From: Nissolia schottii
Lineage: Eukaryota; Streptophyta; Magnoliopsida; Fabales; Fabaceae
Reading direction: 5' to 3'
NCBI GenBank assembly: GCA_003254905.1
Contig: QANU01084250.1
Coordinates: forward strand, 56,856 to 120,855
Length of the DNA: 64,000 nucleotides
The stretch's first letter is position 1. The number at the start of each line of letters is the position of its first letter. The notes below the pieces were generated by a model that worked only from the letters and a program-made list of their open reading frames with translations, was not told the DNA's origin and made no database searches. Below are positions 24,311 to 36,689 of the stretch, one piece after another. The position numbers and the translations under genes were made by a program.

Positions 24311-27300
24311 GAGAATAACTTTAGATATATAGGATAGAAATAACAATGCTTTGCATGATTTATGGTTGGTCCCTTCATTCTCTTAGTTTTGTTTCTATTT
24401 CTGTTTTGTTCTGTCTTTCTTTTTCTTTTCTTTTTTTCTCAACGTGGTAAGAAAAATAAAGGATATGATTGAAAAAATAAAATTACTACCATGCATCTTG
24501 ATATTCGAAGATCAATGATAATTTGAAAACCCTAGAATACAAATTTTTTTTGAATCGGAAGGAGGAGGAGTACTCAAGGAAGTCAATCCTAAAGCGAAGA
24601 ACTTGTTATATAACAGTGCACTAGATGATGATCAGCTAGATATTTAATTATGGAATAGCCCACAATGTGATTTGTGAGCTGATTTTATGGAATATGCACT
24701 AATAAATTGCACTACATTTCGGTTATCTAGTCAAAATTAAAAGAAAGCGGCTTCTTTCATGAAAAATAAAGATACTTTTTTGTAAAGAAATTAGTAATTG
24801 GGATTAGAGGCTACTTAATTTAATTTATTGTGTCAAAAGTACATTTACGAAAGGCTGCATAATTTCTGGGCTGGTGCGATCAAACCTTACATGATCATCA
24901 CCTCGGTAATCACTCACTTTAGATACTAATAAAGATCCATTAATATATATTAAAGTCCTTCGTATATGTCTTTAGTTGCTCCGTTATGATCATTTTCCAA
25001 GGCTGAACTCAGAAAGCTATATAGAATATGAGCAAGTACATTCCGGCGTATATGTAAGGACCCAATTCTATTGATTGTATCTTAATTTTATGTGGAAGGA
25101 TTGGAATTCCAAGTAGGATATTGGTACTATATGGCTGCGGCTGCCTATGATAAAGTTGTTTGTGATATATCTCAAGGAACCAAGTCATGTAACTTTCACC
25201 TTTTATGAATGAATTATCAAAATAATATCTTTTGCCTTGTGAACAATCTTCTCACCGTTCTCACCAAGATTGTGATGCGTTTTAAGTGTGAATGCTAAAA
25301 TTTTACATTAATAAAGTTTAAATTAAGTGTAAAATATATATTTAAAAAAATTCATAAACATATTATTTTAAAATTTAGATCAAAATGTAGCGTTTAACCT
25401 ATTTTTATGTATCACTTAATATACTTATTTAAATCTCCTCTAAATTTAAACTTCCTTTCATGACTCTAAACTCAACAGATATATGTGACAGAAAAACAAT
25501 CAATATTTTCAATATTCCCATCAAATGACAACAAGTGATTTATTTTTTCTTTAATACAATTCTATGCAATGCTTATAATACAAATAGATCCTATTAGTTT
25601 TATTTAAGTTACACATGTTTTGAGGAATACCAAAACAATTTCCTTCTGATTGGGTACCCTATAAAAGAAAATCCTACTCCTTATTATCTCTTCTTCTTTT
25701 TTCTTTTGATCCCACTTTTTTTTCTTTTGATCCCCGTTTTAATGAGTGTTTAAGAGTAACTGCCATGCTTTTTTCTAATTTGCGGTAGTTTCACTGCTTT
25801 TTGTTTTCGTTGTACAATATATTTTATTTAATAAATACTCAGAACTTGGATCTTAAATTGAACATAAGTTTTTTTTGCTTTGTGATGTTTTTTTTTTGTG
25901 GTGTGTTAATTTGTTCTCATTGTGATGATTCTTTTATAGAGAGTCTTACAGATAACAAGAAATGTTTAGATCTATTATGAAAGAAGGCGTAATGCATTCT
26001 TTAAACTGCAACATTTATCGTGTTGGTCTCCTACTAATGTAATAGATGTTTAAACAGCGATAATTTTTAGATAAAGAGCAAAATTACGGATTTTTCGTTA
26101 GTTTAAAATGCAAATTGTATGGAATCATCTTAGCATTGAATTTGATATATCGTTTTCTATTTGTAAACACCATTAAACTTCTCTATGAATGAAATTATTT
26201 TTATTTTTGGTAAAAAAAAAATTACACATGTTTTAGGTTCTATTATTTTTATTGCGAGTGTGTCTAAGTATAAAATAATATAAATATTTCTGTGCCGACA
26301 TGCTCTCCAACAAAAACCATCCCATCTCAAATAGGCGTGTTTCCAGATTATTAAGGAAATATTTTGTCAAATTATTAAAAAGTAGAATAAAGAAAAGAAA
26401 AAAAATGCAATAATAACCTTGATTGTTTTGAAGAGGTGGAAATCAAGATTGATATGATACTGCAAAAAAGGGGGACAAATGTTGTCTCAATTATTAATTA
26501 TTAGTAAGGGAAGGAAGGAACATCTAAAATTGTCAAGCAACAGATAATGAATTAAATGTTTGAAAAATAAGTAGGTGATGATTCAAGCTATTTGTGCGTG
26601 TGTCTATATGTGTGTGTGTGTATATATATATATGAGGATGTTTCGTCTTTTAATTTGGTAGGAAGATTCTGTTAATCCATATGTTGAAAATGGTTGTTGA
26701 ATATGGGAAGTTGGAAACCTTCTTGTCACGAGGAGAGATTTCCTTAAAGAAATTTGTTGATAGCAATCAACCCTTTTTTTATAGAAAAATAAGTGTGAAT
26801 GGGAGAAGTAGAATTTACTTTAATGTGTGATTCCTAAGCTGATGGAAAAGGCAGGCCATTACTGTTCACAAGTAATCTCTTAATAAGGATCAGAGTTATT
26901 TTAAACAAATAAATTCTAAAAGGGCGGTCTGTTTAAAAAGGGCAGGCCCATACCTTATTTATGAAAGCATGAACTAGCTAGAGGAATTCACCATACCAAG
27001 GTAATACTTTAATAACTAGACTAGCACAACTTTTTGTAACATTTTATGTAATCATATTTATTAATACAATTTTATTATTTTAATTTTTCTTTTTAAACAA
27101 ACCCTAAATTTGATCTTCACGGACTTTGGAACCATTTAGTTTAGGAATCAAATCAATCAAATGCCTTACAACTAAATGGAATGATTTTAAAATCAAATCA
27201 ATTCTTATTTTAACTTTCCATGAAATTCATTTGTCAATTCATATTCCCATGACTTCCCAATTAAATAATTTTTCATTTATAAATAAATGGATTCCCAAAT

Positions 27301-27539
27301 TTTGAAAATGGATCCTATCAATTAGATTTTTTGTTAAGTATGATCTTTAACCATTAATTCTTTGTTACTTATGTCATGTATGGAGCATACCTCATTAATT
27401 AATGGCGAGAAATCACATTTGACAATATGTGACAAGAAATCTAATTGAGAGGTTTTATTTCAAATTTTAGTGACATTAATTATGTTCCCAATTATGTATT
27501 GTGTGTTGAGAATAATTCCTATTTAGTTGGTATTTGGAT
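24311..27539. other. Gene-poor AT-rich stretch
   Basis: Both strands were read without finding a conserved protein motif, RNA gene or clear transposon ends. Contents are A/T runs, a (GT)n-(AT)n microsatellite near 26606-26632 and purine-rich segments near 26380 and 26500. An open frame at 27445-27663 overlaps the repeat that follows. Confidence 0.4.
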
Positions 27540-28480
27540 ATTATTGGTCTTGTATGTTTCGGACATAGATTTTGTAAGGTATTTGAATATTATTGGTCCT
27601 GTATGTTTTGGGCTTAGACCCGGAAAGATAGTTGATTATTATTGTCGAATGTTGTTTTATTGAGTGTATAACAGGTCACGGTAACATGTCGCAATAACAA
27701 GTCACAGTAACAGCTTGTCGTAACAGGCCAAACAACATATTTTTTTATAATAAAAAATATACACAGGTAGGCCTATCAAGCTCTAGGCCAGGCTAGGCTA
27801 AAAAAATAGCCTATAACAGTTAACAGGCCAGACCCAGGCAAAAAACTAACGAGATAGACCTGGCTTGTTAAGGGTTTGACCTGACTTGTTTCCATCCCTA
27901 TGGGTGAGTAACGAGTGATATGTAAAAATTATAAGTAAGTCTTCTAAAACTTTTCATTTTCCTTTAAAACTTAACTTATGAACACGCCCTAAATGTCCAT
28001 CCTTTAGTGGTCGTTTTCAAGTAGAAAACAAAGCGACAAACTTTACTTGCAAAGTAATCTTACGCTCAAGTCAACGCATACATAAAGAGGCACAAAGTGT
28101 AATTGAGATAAATAGGATTTGAGTGTAACATATATTGGAGTTAGGAGATGGGAGATGGGAGATGGGAGATGGGAGATGAGGTTATCTCTTATTATCTCGA
28201 AGTAATCCTTTTATTTCAAATATTTTTATTTATTTTAAATATGATTATATCATATTATAAGAAGATGATAGAATCTTTTTATTTAAGAATAAAAATTATT
28301 TTATTTATAACTCAATTGACCTATTGAGCCTAATTGCTTTTTTATTGCCTATAGTTTGACCTATTTAGTTAAAATAACCTTTTTAAAAGTTTTAACCTGC
28401 CTTGTTTATTAAATGAGTTAAGCCGAGCTACGCCATAAACCAACCGGACCAAAAGTCTATGTGTAACCTACTTCCATCCT
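27540..28480. repeat. Dispersed repeat, family shared with 61.4-61.8 kb
   Basis: The part from 27540 to 27900 aligns with 61430-61765 over many words (GATTATTATTGTCGAATGTT versus GATTATTATTATTGAATGTT; CCAAACAACA; the run TTTTATAATAAAAAA). GGCC-rich words (AGGCCAGGC, AACAGGCCAGAC) near 27780-27840 are answered by GACCTATT and ACCTGCC words near 28370-28480, suggesting a hAT-like element with low-complexity ends. Boundaries are uncertain. Confidence 0.5.
28144..28178. repeat. (GGAGATG)n minisatellite
   Basis: Five tandem 7-base units. Confidence 0.9.
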
Positions 28481-28754
28481 TAATTTGAGTGATTTTATAT
28501 CCACTGCACTTTTGCTTCAATTCTTGAGTTTAAATGCAAAACATCATATAACATGCCTTTTGTTGGATATTTAATGTTTTGAAATTCAATGGTAGCTTTG
28601 GAAACTTGGAAAGCTAGAAGGCATGGAATGGAAGGAATAAAAATGAAATTTTGGGACACAAAAGCGAGCTAAAGCAGACAAGGAGTGCTTAATCATGACC
28701 TTGTGTATACGAATGTAACAGGGTCGCATTGGAAGTGCCGATCGAGAAAGAACA

Positions 28755-28772
28755 CTTGCGCTTAAGCGCAAG
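28755..28772. repeat. Perfect 18-bp palindrome CTTGCGCTTAAGCGCAAG
   Basis: The sequence equals its own reverse complement with no central spacer. It lies in an unassigned transcript-like stretch (28580-29040) and is the first of several self-complementary words in this window. Confidence 0.9.
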
Positions 28773-29590
28773 CCTCCTTACAACGGAACATAATTTAACA
28801 TGTATTAACACGTTTTGGACCCATGGGCCCGTTTTTGGCAAACCTTGTGCCCGAAATTAGCCAGTTTTACCTCTATTGTTAGCAACTTTTCTTTATTCTT
28901 AGATCTTAGGATTAGTTTAGGTTTCTCTTCTCTCTCGTTCCTTCCATTAATTCACGTTCTCTTGTAAAATTTCATGGTAGAAATAAAGTTAGATACTAGT
29001 CCAAAGAGGCTCTTAAGGTTGATGGTATCATTAAATCTTGCGCGTTAATGGAGTTTGGTTTGATTTCTCTTTACCCTTGTCACCTTTATGTATTTGCATT
29101 GAATGATGTTGATGTCTGAATATTATGATTTGTGATATTTTATCAATTATGTGTTGAAATTTTTTGTCTAAACTAGCTTAAGTTAATTGAAAATTTAGAT
29201 TAATTGAATATCAAAGTAATTAACATTGTTTTGTTAAGTCCAATTATTTTGTGATCACTATTGTTATTGGACTTCTTATTGTTAAGCACTGCTCATCTGT
29301 GAATTTGATTATGAGTCTCTATGTTTGAGCTTGCAATAATGAAAAGACTTGACTCATCAGTATTCCTAACACCAATCTCTGATATTATGGTGATTATAAA
29401 TAAACTGGTAGGTAAATCTGAGATATAACTGCTGAATAATAAATCTGGTTCTGCTTGCAGCGTGTGCCCACTCCAGCAGAAGGGCGTGAGGAGAGATGCC
29501 TTTCGATCCTCAATTCAAGGGAACCTTAGCTCGACCTTGATTTTCCAAGATGAATTGTCATGGTTTCGGGTATGTTGGAACCCGGGTATT
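28773..29590. other. Unassigned, possibly retroelement-derived leader-like DNA
   Basis: The stretch has pyrimidine-rich runs (28920-28950) and AT-rich spacer DNA, loosely like the segment at 55500-56700 read on the other strand. I cannot name a family. Confidence 0.3.
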
Positions 29591-29594
29591 AGAT

Positions 29595-29790
29595 CTGTTA
29601 GGGTACGCATGCCCTTAATTTGCGAAACCTTGCGCTCTATATTACCTGAATCAGTGACGGTACGCATACCCTTAATTTATAAAGCCTTGCGCTCTATGTT
29701 ACCTAAATCTGTAGGGGTATGCATACCCCAAAGCTGATTAATACTAAATCTGATTTGTGAGGGTACGCATACCCTATAGCTCTCTAATAT
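29595..29790. repeat. Tandem array of ~47-57-bp units centred on GGGTACGCATACCC
   Basis: Four units carry near or fully self-complementary cores at 29601-29614, 29658-29671, 29714-29729 and 29761-29774; the third, GGGGTATGCATACCCC, is a perfect palindrome. Between cores, words such as AACCTTGCGCTCTAT and TGAATCTG are shared. An open frame runs across the first units but reads only as the repeat. Confidence 0.8.
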
Positions 29791-30409
29791 TGAATCTGGT
29801 CTACGGGGATGCTGACCCTACATATACTGAACTAAGTCCTCTACCTTAAGGTGTGAAGTCTTTTAGTTGGATGGGCTAGATTGATTACCCAAGTTGTTTA
29901 GGTCCTACTTCTATTGATTATGAAAGGTAGTATTCCTAGTCAGTTTAGTCTTGTTTACTTGTTAGGGATTACGAACTGAGGTCTCATACTTAAGGGAGGT
30001 TCCTAGGTAAGAGATGTGTGTCACAATGGATAACTTAAGTACCAAGTCTTTGCCTTGATTGAACCTTCCCTTAGTTATGGTCCGTTGTGTAAGTCTAACC
30101 ATACAGTTCTAAAGGTGTCATCATGCATCATATAACATAAGTCTCTGTCCTAGCATATCATCATACAAGTATGTCATCGTATAAGCATGGTAACAAGAAA
30201 ATAGTAATATAAATGTTGTAAACATAACTGACTCGATTGGCGGACCACTAACATGGCACCGTCGTCGCACCGGGACCTCCACTCACTTGGAATATCCTAG
30301 AACTTAGGAGCATTGACACTAGAAGCTCCAAGCGGCATAGTGTTGGCACTTGGAAAGGCCAAAAAACACCACACCATCAGAAACCCACAAGGAAACATAA
30401 TCATAGGCT

Positions 30410-30570
30410 CTACAATAGTGATCCAGCATCACTACGGTGATCTGCATCACTACAGCGATCTGGCATCGCCACGACAATCTTGAACTGCCATAGGGCCACT
30501 ACTACTAAAGTAGTAGTGCTGGGGCCTACTACCTACTACTAGGGCCTACTACCCTAGCCCATCCGTAAAA
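30410..30570. repeat. Alternating GTGAT/ATCAC words and CTACTAC-rich repeats
   Basis: GTGAT at 30418-30422, ATCAC at 30428-30432, GTGAT at 30437-30441 and ATCAC at 30446-30450 alternate with 4-5 base gaps, so the segment can fold into small hairpins. Words such as GGGCCTACTACC then recur up to 30560. Confidence 0.6.
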
Positions 30571-31339
30571 GGATTGGCTACCTACCCTAGGTGAACACAA
30601 TGCGTCTTGACAAGGAAAGGGAAAGAAAATAAGCGAGGAACTCCGCACTCAAGGGGGGAAGAGTCTGAAGCTCTGAGTGAGTTGAAAAGGAGAAATTAGA
30701 GCTCTATTTATAGGCAGAGAGATGGGTAAAAGTGTGGTCGAGTCCTTTTCTATCCCAGGAGTCACGGATTAGGGTTTTTGGTCGCCACTGAAGTGCTGAA
30801 GATTGTGCTTTGAGCGCGAACAAACTCTCAACTCCAGTTTATTTTCTTTTCTTTTGCTCGAGGGGAAGCAATGGCTTCACGTAGGGTATTAGTAGCTCCG
30901 AGTATCAGTACTCCTTAATCGTCAATCATTTTTAGGTGAGTGGCGTTTATTTATGACATATGTTTATCATTAGTATTATTTTTATGAAAAAATATTTTTA
31001 TGCATGTTTTAGAATTATAGTTAGTTTTTTATGATCAGTTAATTATGTCTTTTATTTTAAAAATTATTTTTGTCTTTTAATTGCATAAAATATTTATGAA
31101 AATATTTTAGAACTCGTGAAAATTATTTTAGAAAGGTATGAGACCATTTTATTTATTTATGCATAAAGGTGAGCATGATGAATGTATATGTTGCATGAAA
31201 CCTTAGGAGAAAAGACTTCTGTTTATTTATCAATTATTATATTATAGAAATGTTTTTAAGGAAATTATATCTAGATAGAACTATAAGTCATTGATAGTCT
31301 ATGTTGACCCTCAGTACCATTGTAGTCAAAATTAGAACT

Positions 31340-31503
31340 AACTATCAGGAATCTAGGGACTCGGATAGGTCAAATTACCATTAGCTTTCGGGGCCTAGGT
31401 ACTTGGGTAATGCGTTGTTCCAACTATCATGAATCTATGGACTCGGATAAATTAGATTACCATCAGCTATCGAGGCCTGGGTACTTAGGTAATGCGCTAA
31501 AGC
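31340..31503. repeat. 82-bp tandem duplication
   Basis: Two units begin with AACTATCA at 31340 and 31422 and both carry GGACTCGGATA, ATTACCAT and TAGGTAATGCG-type words, with scattered differences. It lies in the probable LTR. Confidence 0.8.
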
Positions 31504-31619
31504 TAGACCGTAATGCTCAGAATCTGTCTATCTAGATGTATTCCTTTGTTTAATGATTATGTTTTAGAAAAAAAAAGATTATTTTTTTGATAAATTATTA
31601 TTATAAGTGTTTTAACGTA

Positions 31620-31621
<2 letters not shown>

Positions 31622-31663
<42 letters not shown>
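31622..31663. repeat. (AT)n microsatellite
   Basis: About twenty-one AT units. Confidence 0.97.
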
Positions 31664-31666
<3 letters not shown>

Positions 31667-32559
31667 GTAATGCATTGTATGTACCATGCTTATGAATTAT
31701 CCCATGTGGTCGTGAACCCACTCACTACGATGACAACTCACGCTCGCATCTATTTGTTTCAGATGCAGACCACGACAATGATATCGTTCCTCTCCTCCAT
31801 TAGTCAGCAACATTCCTTTAGTGAGTTTCAAGTTGTTGTGAAGTTAATTGTAGTTTATGTTTTAGTTAGTTTCCTTTTATGTCAGTCAGTAGAGTGCTCT
31901 AGTAAACTACAAACAGGATGTTGCATATTTTCAATTGTTAATTTCGTATTTTAACTATGGATTTTATGACACTATTTTATGAGACAAGTATTTAGTTTAT
32001 TTATTAGGTTTAGTTTATTTTAAAAAGGTTTTCTCATAATTTATTTATAAAAAATTGTATATTTCATGATTAGTACATTAAGAGACTTTTTGTAAGAAAA
32101 CTAATCACTCACGTGCCAGTGACGATTTTTGGGGTCATCACAATAGTATCGCACATGGGCCTAATAAGGCAGATTAGTTGAAACTATTGTGAGGTTTGTT
32201 GTTTCTATTGTTTTTGGGTTTTTCCTTTAAATAGTTCAAGTATGTGTACTTTTTCCTCCCTAAAAAATTAAAAAGTTTGTCTCACTGGGTTTCTCTTAAG
32301 GAGGATTAATTAACAAGGTTATACTTGTGCTTGTCTAGTTTTGTTAAGTCTTGATGGATCGGGGTACTTTCATATTGTATTGATTTACTTGACATGGGTT
32401 AATTGTGAAAATGAAAGTCACACTACTCATCGAAAAAATATTTCTTTTTTTAAATTTTATTATTATATTTTGTATTGGTTTAAATTAACTTAAAAATAAG
32501 TTGATACCAAGATATAAATGACGACAAATATATGAAATAATTAAAAGTGTTTAACTGAT

Positions 32560-33240
32560 TCAATTTTTAAGGACTAATTATACTTGGCTTTAATATGTTT
32601 TTGTCTCTAATAAATTTGAATTTTGGTTCTACACCCCAATAAAAAAAGGGGTTTAGTTAACAAGTGCTCTTAAAACACTTATTAAGAGCATTAAAGTAGA
32701 TTGATTTGAAGTTTTTAATAGTCTTAATGCATGGAACACTTAAAAAGTTTATTTTATCAATGAAAACTTATTGTTTTTTAATACCTTAAGAAGTGTCCTA
32801 AGGACATTTATTAGCAAACCCTAAAAAAATGGATTCAATATCTAATAATATTTTTTTATCCCCTGTTGACTGTTTGATCAATTAATTACTGATGTGACGA
32901 TTAACTTAAACACATGACAAGTGACGTGACATACCCAGACCACTCTACCCAAAACCATAACCCGACTCACCATCTAGAATTATGACCCTACCCATCAATT
33001 AACCTTAAAAATCAAAACCCCCATAGCCGTAGAATTATGAACCAAGCTTAGAAAACCTAACCCATTTTTCACGTCTCTCCTCTCCTCTCCTTCTCTCAAC
33101 CCTCTCTTCTCTCTCATCCAACCATCACCACTACTCCACCGTCCCTACATCTTCACGTATGACCGCCATAGACTCACACCCCAACCTTTTTACTTTCACG
33201 GACTCTTTTTCTTTTTTAGTAATTTCGTTCGCTCACTCCC
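32560..33240. mobile_element. One side of a TAGTCCCTAATAAATTT-type inverted-repeat element
   Basis: The left part (GTCTCTAATAAATTTG near 32605) matches the ends of the element at 51855-52638 (GTCTCTAATAAATTTA near 51936), and the interior shares CTCTCATCCAACCATCACC-type words, in inverted orientation there. The opposite terminus was not found, so it is truncated. A 175-base MITE sits in its left end. Confidence 0.45.
32648..32822. mobile_element. Short MITE (GGGTTT..TAAGTGCTCTTA family), copy 1
   Basis: Left GGGGTTTAGTTAACAAGTGC pairs with the right end, which on the other strand reads AGGGTTTGCTAATAAATGTC. Runs of seven A lie on both sides. Related to the copy at 54322-54492. Confidence 0.7.
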
Positions 33241-33584
33241 CTCTTCACCCATTGATGTGATTTTTTATTTATTAGAGATTAATACAACATCAAACGTGGG
33301 ACTGATAACAAAATTGATACTGAATCACTTTAATTAACTAAAGATTAGTGTAAAGTGTAGGCCAATACGAACGTGGGAAACCCACAACGCTTTGTCCGGG
33401 GAACGGCCGACCCAGCAAAAGTTAGTGGGAGACAATCAAAGACGTTAGCCTCGACTCTCTCTCTCTTCTCTCCCACAAAACTAAGGCATCCATCTCATAA
33501 AGACGACACTGACCTTGTTTCTCTTTCTTTTTCAACATGCATTTTGCGGTATATAAATTATAAGCCTTTGTATTGGTTGGAATA
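33241..33584. other. Unassigned intergenic segment
   Basis: Contains a CT-rich run (33454-33470) and a less AT-rich patch at 33370-33450. Open frames on both strands overlap here without family resemblance. Confidence 0.35.
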
Positions 33585-33586
33585 TA

Positions 33587-33869
33587 CTTCATCCCTTCAC
33601 TTTTTGTTGTCATTTTTGATAAAAAAAATATATATATATAATTTAAAAAAAATATTTAACTGGCACTAAGATAGAGAAAATATAAAGTGTATTGACAAAA
33701 TTAACCTTAAGCAATAAATGTTATAGTTATTAAATATTATAGGAAGTATAAGACATAGCAAAAGTATAAGTGTAAAAAGTGTATTTAATATTTTCTTAAT
33801 CTAATTAAATGCAGTTAATCTTAGATAATTTTTTATTTGAGAAACAATAACAAAAATGGACAGAGGGAA
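33587..33869. mobile_element. Stowaway-like MITE
   Basis: Left end CTTCATCCCTTCACTTTTTG follows TA; the right end, read on the other strand, gives ATTCCCTCTGTCCATTTTTG, and a TA-containing stretch follows it. Inverted homology extends about 30 bases. About 283 bases, non-coding. Confidence 0.65.
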
Positions 33870-34383
33870 TATAAATATATAGCATGATGCTAACTACGTT
33901 AACTTGGATTTGAATCCCCTAAAGTGAGATCTTTCAGTTTAGAGTGTAAAGTGAGAGCTCTCACCATTGAATCATTAAAGTGAAAGTGATTTATTCTCAA
34001 TTTAATGATTCAATGTTAAGATATCTCATTTTATTCTCTAAAATAAGAGATTTTACTTTAAAAATATTTGCGTAGATAAGTTATATTGGTAAACATTAAT
34101 AATGTTTCAAACTCAATTTTTAATGACAGTAAGATTTATTAATGTACTTACTAGTATAAGAAATTCTCATTGAAATTTGTGGCATATATACTGTCTAATA
34201 ATGAAATTATGTATAGATGATGCATGTTCTCTTATAGCATTTGCTTTTCCCATACAAGTGCGTGCAAGCTTTGTACTTTTATATTATAGTTAGAGACATG
34301 GGCACTCAAAATTTGTGGGGTACTACTTCCAACCGCACATTCTTTCGGGTTTGGCTAAGATTTTCGTTTTTTAAAATAAAATC
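33870..34383. other. Intergenic DNA, nothing recognised
   Basis: Near 33930-34070 GTGAGATCTTTC, GTGAGAGCTCTCACC and AAGATATCTCATTTTATTC words form weak inverted repeats, perhaps a small decayed foldback element. Confidence 0.3.
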
Positions 34384-36070
34384 TTGGTTTAATTAAGTTT
34401 TAGTCCCTGTAATATTAAAAAGTTTGTGTTTGGTCCCTTTGTAAAAATTTTAGTCCCTGTAAAAAATTTTGTTCATTTTTAGTCCCTACCATCAGTTTCG
34501 GCTGGACGGTGCTGAGGTGGTTGTTATATCCGCCATGCGGCATGTCACGTGGCGTGCTACGTGGCATGTCGGGCCAAGTGGCGTTCCACTTGGCATGCCA
34601 CATGACATAACCCAAAATTTCAAGAGTTAAAGAAGTTTTTAGTCCCTGTAATATAAAAAATTTTGTGTTTGGTTCCTCTAAAATTTTTCGTTTGATTGAG
34701 TCCCTGTAAAAAAATGCTGCTCATTTTTAGTCCCTGTAAATTATTTTTGTTCATTTTTAGTCCCTGCTGTCAGTTTGGGTTAGATGGCACTGACGTGGCC
34801 GTTAACTTCGCCACATGGCGTACTACTATATCCCGAAGTTGCCCTGTCTCGACCACTACATTCAAACGGGATGCCTCTTCAAATCGCCCTCTCTCCCCTC
34901 CCACACTCTAATCCCTCACCTCAAAGACTCATTCTCTAGCACCCTCTCCGTCTTCCCCCCAACCCATCTTCTCTTTCCCACCCCACCCTCTCTCTCCCCG
35001 AAGCATTTCCTCTCTTCTCTTCCTTTCCTCACCCACCCACCTTCTCTCCACTTAGGGACTGAAACGACGAGATCTCAACTTTTTCGTTGTCGTATGGTTT
35101 ATTCCTCATCAACTCGGTGTTCGTTGTTGCTTTTAGTCTACGAATCGCCATTGAAACTAAATATTCTCTTGTGCAACGGTTCGTCGGCACCAAATCCGTC
35201 CTTGATGCTGTCGTACGGCAGTCAGAGAACGTGTTGGAGATCAAGATGGACTCGCGACTGAAGTCTGGGAGCCTCGAGGGTGTGGCGGCTCCACTGGAGA
35301 GTTCAACAAAGGTGTTGAAGAAGTGCCAGAAGGAGGTTCCATTAGTGGCAGTCCCGCTGATGGCGGCGCCGATGAAGATGCCATCAGAAAATCGGTGACC
35401 TGGACGACCGGAATCGGTGAGAAATGCCTGGTGTAGCTGAGGTTCCCATCTAAGGGGAAGAGTTTGCTTAAGAATATATGAGTGATGTCTGTCGGGGAGG
35501 TTAGCGATGGACAATTCAGTAGCGGAGGCATGTATGAAGTCGATGCTGACATCGTTGTATGTGCTGAAGCAGCAGGCGAACAGGGGGAAGACGGAGAGGA
35601 CGCAGGAGAGGGAGTCTTTGAGTGTGGGAAGGGAGAAAGGGCAATTTAAAGAGGCATCCCGTTTGGAGGTAGTGGTCGAGAGAGGGCGGCTTCGGGATGT
35701 AGTGGCATGCCACGTGGCGAAGTTAACGGCCACGTCAGCGCCGTCCAACCCAAATTGATGGCAGGGACTAAAAATGAACAACATTTTTTTTACAAGGACT
35801 AAAAACGAATAAAAAAATTTATAGGGACTCAATCCAAACGAAAAATTTTAGAGGGACGAAACACAAAAAACTTATTTAACCCTTGAACCCTAAAAACTTA
35901 TTTAACCCTTGAAATTTTGAGTAATGCCACGTGGCCTGGCATGCCACGTGGCGAAGTTAACGGCTACGTCAGCGCCGTCCAACCCAAACTTTTTATAGGC
36001 ACTAAAAATTTTATGGATGGACCAAACACAAACTTTTTAATATTACAAGGAGTAAAAACTTAATTAAACC
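34384..36070. mobile_element. 1.7-kb foldback Mutator-type element with doubled termini
   Basis: Inverted arms of roughly 580 and 500 bases (34384-34966 and 35568-36070) flank a loop of about 600 bases. The outer ends read GGTTTAATTAAGTTTTAGTC and its inverse. TAAAATC at 34377-34383 and 36071-36077 may be the core of a 9-bp target duplication with changed edges. On each side the TTTTTAGTCCCTG terminus plus a GCCACGTGGC-rich module occurs twice, so the termini are doubled symmetrically. The loop is notably GC-rich for this window and includes overlapping open frames on both strands (35087-35398 plus; 35241-35552 minus), possibly a captured gene fragment; I recognise no family. Confidence 0.7.
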
Positions 36071-36108
36071 TAAAATCGTTATAGAAAAGATAAAATTGTT
36101 ACTCCCTC

Positions 36109-36687
36109 CCAAGGTTGTTAAACTCAAGAGTTTAAGTAAACTCGTGGAGTCTGAGCAAACTCGAATTGTAAACTCGACTCGTAAACTCTTACGAGTTTAC
36201 ATAAGTAAAATAATGTTATAAGCAATATAATTAGGAACTAAACATGATGAAATATTGTATTTATAATTGAAATTGAATAATGTTAACTTTAAATTAAATT
36301 AATGAAAAAAATCATAAAATACACTTTAATTCATGACACTTAGTTGTTATGTCATACTTTATTCTGTATGTGTATTATTTTATAGTTCGATAAAACATAG
36401 CTCAACTATGATAAATATATGAAATTAGGTTAATAAACTCAATAGATATTGTCTAACATAAACAAAGTTGGGCCAGTATCTAACAAAATTACAAAATTTG
36501 TATATTTTGAGGTAAACTAGTAAACTCGTAGGTAGATTTTAACTCGTAAACTCGCTAGTAGAATCGAAGTTTACTTAAACTCATGCGAGTTTACCAAAAA
36601 AGACATTACATAAGTGTTAACTCGTTTTGTGTATTAAAATCGTAAACTCGTAAGAGTTTACGAGTTAACTCGAGAGTTTAATAACCA
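36109..36687. mobile_element. Mutator-type MITE inserted in a Stowaway MITE
   Basis: A perfect 9-bp duplication TACTCCCTC stands at 36100-36108 and 36688-36696. The inverted ends read GGTTGTTAAACTC and, on the other strand, TGGTTATTAAACTC, followed by many GTAAACTCGT words in both orientations. The duplicated target is the terminal repeat of the Stowaway MITE to the right. 579 bases, no coding. Confidence 0.82.
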
Positions 36688-36689
36688 TA

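Larger units (their letters stand above)
30215..32142 (+). mobile_element. Probable solo LTR, Ty3/Gypsy (Tekay-like)
   Basis: Treated as a fossil. The stretch has a TATA-like CTATTTATAGG at 30700-30711, a mid-part rich in T with CCCACTCACTACGATG-type words, and a close GGGGTCATCACA at 32131-32142, the style of Gypsy LTR 3' ends. No primer-binding site follows and no internal coding region is attached. The left edge is a guess. Confidence 0.35.

Noticed and set aside
29462-29737. 91-residue open frame with repeated VRIPLI..LRSM units
   Set aside because: The repetition follows the DNA array with palindromic cores; no protein family fits.
31619-31954. 111-residue open frame starting in the (AT)n run
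   Set aside because: Its start is repeat-encoded IYIYIY and the rest has no family motif; it lies in a probable LTR.
35029-35832. 267-residue minus-strand open frame
   Set aside because: It runs across both the inverted arm and loop of a foldback element; long open frames arise there from low stop density in less AT-rich DNA. No known domain.
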